Origin: Malurus cyaneus samueli
Lineage: Eukaryota; Chordata; Aves; Passeriformes; Maluridae
Direction of reading: 5' to 3'
Assembly (NCBI GenBank): GCA_009741485.1
Contig: CM019216.1
Span: 49,917,542-49,981,541 of the forward strand
Length of the DNA: 64,000 nt
Shown piece by piece: positions 10,861 through 20,356 of this stretch; position 1 is the stretch's first letter; every line of letters starts with the position of its first letter. Made by a program: the position numbers and the translations under genes. The notes beneath the pieces are model-generated. The model made no database searches. It was not told where the DNA came from and was given only the letters and a program-made list of their open reading frames with translations.

Positions 10861-13800
10861 TCTCCTGATCTGCATGTTTTGCAGTAATATCCATTTTTAG
10901 GAAGGCAAGTCAATATAATTCTGCAGAATTGGTTTAATCTTGTGTTTTATTATTATTTTTTTTATTATTTTTTACAATTCATTAATGGCTGGCAGGGAAA
11001 CAAAAAACCCGCACTGATGAATCAGCCAAATAATCTTCATTTCCATTTCATGAGAGGCAAAGTTACACTTCAGGGCAAAATTAGTAGATACTAACTTTTG
11101 TTATTAATTGGATATAAAAATTTTGACAGTTTCTCACATACAACAGACCGAAATAAATGAATGACAGAAAGTATTTTTAAATGCATTCTAAAACTGAAAT
11201 GATTATGTGTCATTTCAGACTAAGTTCTAGTTTCTTTGTAATGAGTAGCTATTAAAATCAGTAAGTCTTTTTTGGCAGCTATCTTATTCCCTGAAAATAG
11301 AGCCACAAAAGGCTTTGCAACAGGTATATTATTTATGAAGGGTACATAAAGACTTTGGTTGTAAAATTAATTATGGGCTGAGAAATTCTATTTGTTTTCT
11401 GCTTCATATTCTTAGCTAAACATAAGCTAACATAATGTCACTGAAATTGCTCTTCTATTTTTACAGGATCAAAATTAAAACAAAAGCCACTTCAAATAGC
11501 AGCGTAGGCATAAAGGAAGTCATTAGAAGTCAAGACCAGAAATAAGTGGATCTTCCAAATGGCCCACAGAATCCACTATCAGGCAAGACCATGACTCCTG
11601 TTTGTTCCTTATGTGTAAGCACCAATACTGAAGTAATAACAGATGGGCATTTAGCTTTTATAAGAGTTAATGATAAATAATGACAGTAAGTGGGCTGGGT
11701 ATACTTATTAGTCTGACTAATTACAGAGGTGGTGAGCAAGGCAAAATGGAGGGGTTGAAACAAAATGAGCTCTATTCTGAAATGAGCTCCATCCTGAGGC
11801 CATGTGTAGCTCATCAAACTCTAACGACTCTGCTCTTGACTCTAGCCTCCTCAGCATGCAGTGACTGCTGTTGCTGTCATCCTCTCTTCACAGTCTTTCT
11901 CGCCAAATTACAGTCACCCTCTCTTTATTACCTAGGCCCAGGCCTACCCTATCCTCCCCCTGTTCTTTTGATTATTTTTCCTTTCTTTCCCCCTTAATTT
12001 TACAGGATTGCTTTCTGACCTGCAGTTATCTGCATCAGCTTTTAAACTCACAATACTCGGTGACCCTGGCAACAGAGGGTTTCACAAGAATAGTTTTCTA
12101 TCAGTGTTAGATTCGGTCTTTTCTTCATGTGTCCTTTGTCTACTTTGATCTTTAATTCTGGTCTCTACTTTGATACCGGTTCATAGTCACATATCTCATT
12201 TCTTTATACCCTGTCTGTCTTTAACTTGTCTTTTGCCAGCCCCTTCTCTAACATGGGCTTTGGGTGATCACTACGCTGACATGAGAACATCCTGGTTCCT
12301 CCTGACTTGGGTCCCAATCACAGACCGTGTCTCACCTTGCCCCTAAAATGGGTTAATACTTTGATTCTTGTGGTTCACATATTTCTACCCATCCTAAATG
12401 CTGTATCTGAATCTTCTCTTTATCCTTTAAAGCTCATTTTAAATGTTTATTTTCTTTATCCTTTGATTGCAGTCCACTTAAGAACACACAACAGGGTCGC
12501 ACAGGTTATCAAATCCATTCCTCTTGCCTTTTGCAGGCAAGTTTGTCATGGAATTACTTTCATAAATCTGCCAAGGTCTACTTTTAAATCGATTATTTTT
12601 TTCCCTCTGCTCTCCTAACAGAAGGCTGTTTCCACACCTTATGATTAGAAACTATTTTCCTTTTCCAGGCTATGCTGATCTGTATCTTGCTTATGCTCTT
12701 TTCCTTTTATGACAATTGCAACCATTAACATCCTTGTTACGCTTAGAACTGTCTCACATCTTATTTTCATAGGTTAAACAAATCAAACCCTTCTAATCTA
12801 TGTGTCTTAGATAAGCTCTTCCTTCCCCAGAGGCCTCTGCTCTGTTTAAGTTTGAATAAATTCTTCTTGAACATGTGTGATTGTAATTCCCTGTGATATC
12901 CTAGGTGGGATGCAACAGTATTAATTTTCATATCTTCACTGGAAATATTTTCCCTGATGCTAGGTTTTATGTATCCTAGGATTTCCTTGCTTATTTCATA
13001 GCTGCATCATTCTGGTTACTCAAAACTGCCTTGTGACTCACTGACTTCCACCCTGAAGTTTGAGGTTATAATTTTACTGATCATTCTCATAAGAAACTGT
13101 TACTGATAGGCCTTATTGGCATGACCCAGGATCTTATAGTATTTAGGATATTCTATTTTTTTTTATTCTTGAGACATTGAGAATAAAAATTGTGTAAACT
13201 CACACACTGTATATTGGTATACCTAAATGCTTAAATTTACAAAGTACACTGGTCCTCCCCAATCTTATTTTATCAGCAGAATTAATTTAAAAGGTCCTCT
13301 CTTTAATGCAAAAGTCATGAAACTATTAAGTCATATGAGTTTCCAGATGAGTCCTTATCTGCTTTTACTCACACCCTCCTCTCAGCCTAGCAGTTCCATC
13401 CTCAGTACAGACAATCATTAATGCCCCTTTAGCCACTGCTGTAGTTGGAAAGTTTCTTATCTAGCTCTGCAGCCTCATCTTCTCATTCCTATGGGTTTGG
13501 CTGCCTATGCTCAAGGCTACTTCTGACCTGGCACATCTATGTGACCATGTGTCAGGCAGTGATGACACATTTGATGTGTGAGGAAGAGCTTGGAGAGACT
13601 CGGTTGGTTTCCCCCTGTTTTAAGGAGTAGGTACTGCATTTAGGTTCAAGCCCTTGCCCCAGTACCAGCCTGTTTCACGTTGCAGCTATACCTGTGCCTG
13701 GCTTTGCAACAGGATGATCCTGACCCTGATTTGCAGACTTGACCTCAGATCTGTCTTCCCCACTATGAACTTGCCTGGAGATCTCTAATTTTGTTTGATC

Positions 13801-15990
13801 CCTGTTATCATCCCCAGATCTGTTCCTCTGTATGTGGAGACTGTGGGAGGCCACTGCCCTGCCTGCCACAGTGGTGTTATCTTCCAACTTGCTTCTCTTT
13901 CAGGAGCAGGTCCCATCTTGCTGCTTCTTGGTGCAGCTTGGCATTTATAGTCTGATATTGTTTCCTGTGGTTCAGATGGGAAAAATCAATTAACAAATCA
14001 GCAGGTCTTCCTGGCATATTTTGCCTCTTGGGGTCCCCAAACGATTAAAAGTTTCTGTCTCTGGTGCAGTTAGTCTTGGCTCTGACAGGTGATGAGGTAC
14101 CTGGGTATGCCAGCAGCGCTGCTCAACTGAAACTAGGCTGAGTTCTCACAACATACTCTCCATTGAAGACTACACGGGCTCAAGAATGGAAAAACTGATT
14201 CAAATAAAAGCTCAGGTAAATAATCTGTTGTACCTAACATTGGTGTAATACAGGTATTTGGGGAAGTAGGGACTCCCCCTACAACCAATCTGCTGTTGAT
14301 TGCAAATCCATGGAGATTACAAGTCATGGAGCTATTTTGCAGGTACCTTGTATCTGATGAGACCTTTACACAAAGCAGCAGAGGTTACTGCCTTCAGGTC
14401 TAACTTTCAGTATCTACAATCTGCTTCTGGAGTATTACCTCAAACTCATCCACAGCACCCGGCAGCTTTTGGAACCCTGGAAGGAATTTCTCCAGCTGAG
14501 GAGTATGCAACGCACACTACTGTGGCTTTTATGCAGCAGCTGTCACTACACTTGACCAAATTCAACCAATAAATCCACTACTAGAATCAAACCGGCATCG
14601 ATGTAGTCAGATCCCTAAGTATGAAACTGGCACTAATTTCTCCACGTTATGATATATACTTGGGGTGGAGTGTTTTTACTTTATTTGTTGTACTTAACAA
14701 TTCACTAGATTATTCCTCTTGCACATACACACAATTCCTTGCAGTCAAAATTTTTGCAGGAAGGGAATTGCAAAGGGAGAAGCAGACTGAAGAAAGAAGC
14801 GACTGTTACTGCCTGTAGAGAAACACTTTACAGACTAACCAGTGATAGTGATGAAACTGTGGATACTCACGAACAACAGCTTCCTTTCTGTCCCTCTCAG
14901 TTCCTATGTATACTTCCACAACAAAGCAAATAGCTGACAAGATGAAAACCATCAAGATGATCCTTGAACTTGAGTTTCCCTGTAAGACGTGCAGAAGACC
15001 ACACATACATCATCTCTTGGCAAGAGGACTGGAGTATTTTCCTTTGACTTACAAGTGACAAATGGCTGAGCCATACAAGAACATTATTGTTGCTGTCCTG
15101 TGCTGGTGGAGCAGTGGCCTTCCAAAGGCCATGGAAGCAGAGTGTCCAGTAACAGGACACCCAGCAGCAGAGCTCAGGGCATTTGGGGTGAAACCTCAGA
15201 AGTGAGCAGTCACTCTGAAGAGAAAGAATGGGTTTGCATGGACCGGGATGACAGGGAGAGGAACAAACAGGCTGTGTGGCTGGATGCAATAGTCTACTAT
15301 GTGCAAAATTCTGCATTCCTCGAATGTTGGGTTTGGAGTCACAGGCAAATTTACCAATAAAAAATGCTGTCGTTTGAGAGCTGAAACAGATAATGTACCA
15401 ATGCATGGTTTATCCCCAGCCTCGCTCATTGCTGGCTACAGCAATCAGCACACAGATACTGAAGTATTTATATTGTGAAATACACAGAAGTGCTTAATCT
15501 CAATGTGAATTACAAGGAAAGCTCAATTTGAAGTGCAATGCTACAAGACTTGTGAAGATGCAGCCATCACCATCCAAGTCAGCACTGGGTTGCCAGCACA
15601 ATCTTGGTTCTGTGCCACAGATACAGAGTTGAGCCCAGCTCACTCTTTAACAGCCCATGATGTCCTTTCTCAGTGTGCTCACATCCAGATTGGAAGCCTT
15701 GCTGTGCCATGATGAAACCCGGGTTTTATGGACTTTATTGAAGGTTGTTTTTTTTGTGGTTCAAGAGAACAATGCAATAGTTTTTAATACACATTTTATT
15801 TCAATGCAAGTTTTTCCTTTTTGTAGTAATGGATTTTTCCCCGTCACACCTGGCTCATGCAGACATACTACTCCCAGGCACGGCAGGTAAAATGTGCTTG
15901 ACTCCGTTGCAATGCTCATTTCCCAAGTGCTTCCTCAGAAAGCTATTTTTTTACCACAGCACAGGTATTTTTTTCCCTCCTCGGTTAACC
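10861..15990. other. Non-coding DNA upstream of the CpG island
   Basis: The stretch from about 11850 to 13630 is rich in C and T on the + strand and poor in long frames; nothing in it is recognised. The part 13640-14000 is somewhat GC-richer, again without a recognised element. Frames at 14897-15406 (minus) and 15100-15360 (plus) overlap on opposite strands and show no domain or clear splice context. Poly-T runs occur near 10581 and 13157. Confidence 0.5.
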
Positions 15991-15997
15991 CCACAAA

Positions 15998-16442
15998 GGC
16001 CAATGCAAATGGCGAGCGCACTTCCAGGCGGGAACGCTTCCCAGCTGGCGGGAGCCAGGCACGTGCCGCCCTCCTCGCGCGGCGCCTCGTGCCCGCCCGG
16101 CGCCTCACGGCTCCCCCGTCCCGGAGCCTCCGGGACGCTCCCGACGCGCGGGGCACAGAGGCTCCTCCGGGCCCCTCGCTGCCCACCGGCCCCGCTGGCT
16201 CCCGGCTGCCCCCGGGCTTCTCCCGATCCGCGCCCCGGCCCCTCGCTGCCCACCGACCCCGCTCGCTCCTCGGCTGCCCGCGGAGCCGCGGCCGGCGGCG
16301 GGGCGGGGAGTGTGCGTGGGGGGCAGGGGTGTGTCTGCTCTCCCGCTGTGCCCGGGGCACCGGGGTCTCGTCTCCTCTCCCGGCGGCTCTGTCTCACTCG
16401 CCTGGCCGTCCCGCGGCGGGACGAGTCGGCTGCCAGGGAGCC
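15998..16442 (+). promoter_or_regulatory. CpG-island promoter and 5' UTR of the exon at 16443
   Basis: Composition changes abruptly here from AT-rich to very GC-rich with dense CpG. Visible sites are CCAAT (16000-16004) overlapping a perfect octamer ATGCAAAT (16003-16010), an ETS-like CTTCC (16021-16025), a 10-base palindrome GGCACGTGCC containing a CACGTG E-box (16058-16067), and a GC box GGGGCGGGG (16300-16308). No TATA box is seen before the ATG, as is usual for CpG-island promoters. The transcription start cannot be fixed; it should lie between the GC box and 16442. The island continues downstream to about 16800. Open frames on both strands in this area are products of the high GC content. 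Confidence 0.75.
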
Positions 16443-16533
16443 ATGGCTCGGGAAAGTTTGCCGCTTTTCCTGCTGCTGGCGGCGCTCGGCAGCCGGGGCC
16501 AGTCGCCGTCGCCGCCGCCGCCGCCGCAAAGAG
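16443..16533 (+). CDS. First coding exon of an unidentified secreted or membrane protein
   Basis: The ATG at 16443 has a strong Kozak context (GCCATGG with G at -3). It opens a 30-codon stretch plus one base: a short charged start (MARES), a hydrophobic core (LPLFLLLAALGS), then RGQSPS and a run of six prolines, ending QR. This is a classic signal peptide with cleavage expected around residues 17-20. The prolines come from a CCG repeat at about 16505-16527, which could vary in length. The exon probably ends at 16533 at GAG|GTACAG (phase 1); reading on meets a stop at 16593. A weaker alternative donor is at 16592. The open frame extends upstream to 15894, but there is no good start there and the sequence is promoter-like. 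I do not recognise the gene. No second exon is certain within the remaining 47 kb, which fits a very long first intron. Confidence 0.65.
16505..16527 (+). repeat. CCG trinucleotide repeat in the coding exon
   Basis: A short CCG run, interrupted by GTC early on, encodes the proline tract just after the predicted signal peptide. Such runs are often length-variable between individuals and species; here it is short. Confidence 0.8.
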
Positions 16534-18777
16534 GTACAGGGGAGCGGGGAGCCCGCGCCTCGCCCGGCCGGCCGGGACCGCGCAGGGGGAGGTGACCTTG
16601 TCACCAGCTGTGGGGTGGCGGGAGGACCATGGTACAGGGACCGAGCGTGACAAGTGACCCTCATCCTGCAGAGTGGACTCGGCGGGCGGTAGCACCGCTG
16701 CTACCTCGGTGGCGGGGCTGCTGCGGGAGCTGCGCTGCGATCCCGGCACATCCCGCCTCCCGCGGCATTTCCCGGAGCCCCGGTGCCGCACACGCGCTTA
16801 ATGACCCCGTTCGGAGCAGCTCAGATGGGCTGTGCTGTGTCGGGACGGGCAGGGATAAAACATGTAGGTGAGGGACGGCTGGAGGACGGAGCTGGTCCCG
16901 GAGCGTCACACAAGCATTACGGGCTGATCTGCTGGCAGCTCTCCTCCAGCCGGAATGTGCCCGTCTGTTGGCATCTCTGTGACAGGGGAAGCTTGGTAGG
17001 CTGTGTTGAAACACGTGTGGGCTGCCTAGACTGCTTTTACTTCAGGTGGCAATTTGATGCACTTAGCCCGTCACAAAGCTTTTCTCGTTGTTAAAAGCAA
17101 ACCACGACTGGAATGGGAACAGAATAAATTGTGTCCTGCATGGGTAGTAAGTCTTAGACGTAACTATATCATGCATTATAAAGTGTTTAGGTGTGTTGAC
17201 CCTACGAGATTTTTGGTTTGTTTGGTTTTTCAATTAGTGTTATGTGGGAAGATCAAAAGGGGTGTTGTACAGGTACAGGGAGCAATAAACTTTAGTCAGT
17301 TTCTCAGCTCTTACTGGAAATCCTTAAAACTGTTCTTCAGCCCACAGTATTCCTTCTGGTAGTTGTATTTGCTGCTCTTAACATTTTTAGCCTTGCTGAA
17401 ATGAATTCAGTAGGAAGATACTGGGGGTGTGTCAAGGTGAAATTAATTAAAACCCCTGGATTAACAGCTGTCTTTCCTCCTGCTGTCACATTATAGGCTG
17501 AACATTATGGATTAGGAATTTTTATAATTTTGGGAAACATGATGCCCTGACATTTCATGAGAAAAAGCATCTCAAACAGTTGACTCCTTAATATGAATTT
17601 TACTGTGTCAGAATAAATAGCAATTGATCAAGGATCTGTATAGACCAAAACTAATCCAGAATTAGACTGTGTTTAGATGACGACTTACTGGTTAGCACTG
17701 AAGACTGGGATTTAAAAAGTAGAGCATTTAAAATGTACAGCACATCATGCGTTGCCTAATGCTGTTTGTTTTTTAAATTTTTTTTTGAGGTTTTTTTTCT
17801 GTTTTTGTTTCCCTAATTAATTTTTTTGGCTAATATTGCCCTGGCATTTCTTTTAGTATTCTCTCTCTCCGTCTCTCTCTCACATAAACACGGAGACACT
17901 TCTGGAGAATGTCCTTTAGTTTATGCAGTATCATAGAAAACCTCAGCAGTGAAAGGATATGTTAATTATTTTCCTTTTAAATTAGAAGTGGGTGTGTTTG
18001 ACATTCATCTACTGCATCACTGATGTTAAGTTATAGCTGAGTTCTGGTAATTCAGTGAGGAATTCTATGACTTATAATTAAATGTTAATGTAGTGATGGG
18101 ACCTTCTAAACTTAACAGTTGAATTCAAGTCCTGGCCTGCCAAACTTTTATGCCATTTACTGTCTTCTATATTTCTTTTTAAGATCTGTTGCAGCTGCTA
18201 GGAGGTGCTAGCACTTTGTAGATGTCACTGTGTTGCCCACTACAAAGAGGTAATGTACTCCTCTGCAATGCAAAAAGTTAGAAAAGTCTGACCTCACTGA
18301 AGTCCTGGGGGATTTTTAATATGTACAAGAATGTTACTGGACCCATGGTTTATATCTTTAGACTTACAGCTTTTGTTTTTCCACTTAAATGTGGTAATAA
18401 CCATAAGGTTAGATGCTAAGTATTGCTCACTAATTGTTAGCACCAGTTGGATGTCTGTGGAGAAAATTATGTAACAGAGCTGCAACACTTTGAAAAACAG
18501 TATTTGAGACATCACAATGAATTCCCATGTTGTTTTTTAGAATAGAACAGTTCAAGAACATTTTGCACCTCAAAGATGGGAACAGCCTGTATTTCTTTTT
18601 TTGTTTCTGTTCCTGTGGTTAATTTTTTTTCCCTTTTTAAATTGTTAGAAGACTTACTGTGGTCAGAAACCTGGAGTTAATTTCAAGCTGGATTGGTTTT
18701 TTTTCTATTTTTTTTTTCAGCTACACATATTATCTGTTCTTTTGTTGTTTGAACACTAAACAGTAATCTAGAATTTC
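16534..18777 (+). other. Start of the presumed first intron
   Basis: The first 260 bases are still CpG-rich and include a strong donor-like site, TAG|GTGAGG near 16867, which could serve an alternative untranslated first exon. Beyond about 17050 the sequence becomes AT-rich with T-runs and a short TCTC microsatellite (17861-17881). A strong acceptor-like pyrimidine tract with CAG ends at 18720, but the following sequence soon meets a stop in the frame required by the exon at 16443. No gene is supported. Confidence 0.5.
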
Positions 18778-19370
18778 TGTCATGGTTTAACCCCAGCCAC
18801 TGACCAAATACCACACAGCCCCTTACTCACTCCTTCGACTGCAGGACTGGGGAGAAATCAGATGGGTAAAAACTAGAAAATGCATAGATTGATATAAAGA
18901 CAATTTAGTAGGTAAAGTAAAAGCTGTGCAGGCAAACAAAGGAAAACAAAGCATTAATTCCCTACTTCCCATGGGGAGGCAGGTGTTCAGGCATCCCCAG
19001 GAGAGCAGGGCCTCATCACGCGTAACAGTTACTTGGGAAGACAAACACCATCATTCCAAACATCTCACCCTTCCTCCTTCTTCCTCCCACTTTATATACT
19101 GAGCATGATGTCATATGGTATGGAATATCCTTTGGTTATTTAGGGTCATCTGTCCCAGCTGTGTCTCCTCCCAATTTCCCTTATAACTCTGGCCTCCTCA
19201 TTATCGTGGCAGTACAAAAAGCAGAAAAACCTTGGCTCTGTGTAAGCTCTGCTCAGCAATAACAAAAACATCTCTATATTATCATCTCTGTGTTCAACAC
19301 AAATCCAAAACACAGTCCCATATAAGCCACTGCAAAGAAAATTAACTCCACCCAAACCAAAACCAGCTCA
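18778..19370 (-). mobile_element. Solo LTR of an avian endogenous retrovirus
   Basis: The 593-base element starts TGTCATGGTTTAACCCCAGC and ends CCAGCTCA, giving TG...CA ends. It is flanked by a perfect 5-base target duplication, ATTTC (18773-18777 and 19371-19375). On the minus strand it has promoter signals: a CRE-like TGACATCA (19106-19113) just upstream of a TATATAAA box (19091-19098). This sets the orientation as minus and puts the start of transcription near 19060. The sequence matches an LTR type widespread in bird genomes; a 5-base duplication is typical of ERVL-like elements, so that class is likely but not proven. There is no internal retroviral sequence on either side, so it arose by LTR-LTR recombination. 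It lies inside the presumed intron, antisense to the exon at 16443. Confidence 0.92.
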
Positions 19371-19952
19371 ATTTCTCAGAAAATGGAAGAATCAGAACCA
19401 GACAGCTGTTTGAATTCTACAGTCGTGTTTCTTAAAGGAGTACATAACTTGCAGTTACAACAGACTTACTGAAGTGCTATATAATGCTCCTTAGAATCTT
19501 GAGCCTTGGTTTATCTTGTTCCATGTGGAATGTGAGAGAACCAAAATAGTAACAATTCAGAAAGTAATGTAAAACTTCTTTTGATCTTAATTTCATGCAT
19601 TTATTAAGGGGTCTCAATATCTGTTATGAGAGAGAACGGAAGCTATGTATCTGTGAAAGGTGTGAATAGTAGGGACAGGACTAAGGAACATACACTGCAC
19701 AGTAACTTGATCTGTAATGTCAGCTGCTGACAGCAGTGGAGATAATTCATGGAGTACAGGTGATTTTAGCATGTGTGGAAGGAAGTGTAAGTTGATTCCA
19801 AGTGGTGATGTATATAGGGTGCTTGCAAAGTCGGAGTGAGATTTCTCACTCAAAAGAAAAGCGAGGGGTGAACAACAGCAGGATATAACTAGTGCCAGCC
19901 TGTTAGGCAGTGGATGGTGTCAGGCAGGTCAATATTTTTAAGTCTCTGTAGG

Positions 19953-19975
19953 TGTATGTTTTTTAAAAACATACA
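19953..19975. repeat. Near-perfect palindrome, 11-base arms
   Basis: TGTATGTTTTT (19953-19963) is complementary to AAAAACATACA (19965-19975) with one base between. It could extrude as a hairpin. It lies about 580 bases beyond the solo LTR and is not part of it. Confidence 0.85.
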
Positions 19976-20003
19976 GAGAGTTTTGTTCAAAACTGTATTC
20001 TCT

Positions 20004-20026
20004 GTGTTACGTCATTGCAATGAGGA
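20004..20026 (+). promoter_or_regulatory. CRE-like site with C/EBP-like half site
   Basis: TTACGTCATTGCAATGAGGA has an ATF/CRE core ACGTCA followed by TTGCAAT. It matches the site at 10725-10747 in 21 of 23 bases. Function is inferred from the motif only. Confidence 0.25.
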
Positions 20027-20304
20027 CTTAGAAGATTCCTTCCCATGTTCATACCTGTGTGTATATTGTACCCTGTAATCTGAAAAGTCGAGAGACAGGG
20101 CTAATGGGACATAGTTTTAATATCTTGGATCCTAAAAATGCAGAATGTTCTGTAGACTAAGATTCTCTCTTTACCGAGACAAAAAATGCCCAAAATACTT
20201 TCCTAATGTAATGTGTTAAAGCACAAGTCAAGTTTCCTATTTCTTCATAGCACTTTCTTTGGAGTAAAATAAGTTTCAAAACTAACCTACACCACTCAGC
20301 TCTA

Positions 20305-20356
20305 ATCTTGTAATGGAGAGCATTTCCATCTTGTAATGGAGAGCATTTCCATCTTG
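20305..20356 (+). repeat. 23-base tandem duplication
   Basis: Two identical 23-base units (20305-20327 and 20328-20350, ATCTTGTAATGGAGAGCATT plus TCC) are followed by the first six bases of a third. The absence of any mismatch between the units suggests a recent duplication. Confidence 0.95.

Noticed and set aside
13643..13653. GGTTCAAGCCC, similar to a tRNA or SINE B box
   Set aside because: No matching A box at the right distance and no cloverleaf could be drawn.
14897..15406. 169-codon minus-strand frame
   Set aside because: It overlaps another open frame on the opposite strand, shows no domain or repeat signature, and has no promoter features. The length is possible by chance in this slightly GC-richer stretch.
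15829..16791. Overlapping frames of 115-273 codons on both strands in the CpG island
   Set aside because: High GC content removes stop codons in all frames. Only the frame starting at ATG 16443 has Kozak, signal-peptide and splice-donor support.
18690..18720. Strong splice-acceptor-like pyrimidine tract ending CAG
   Set aside because: In the phase required by the exon at 16443 a stop appears within about 30 bases and no donor precedes it.
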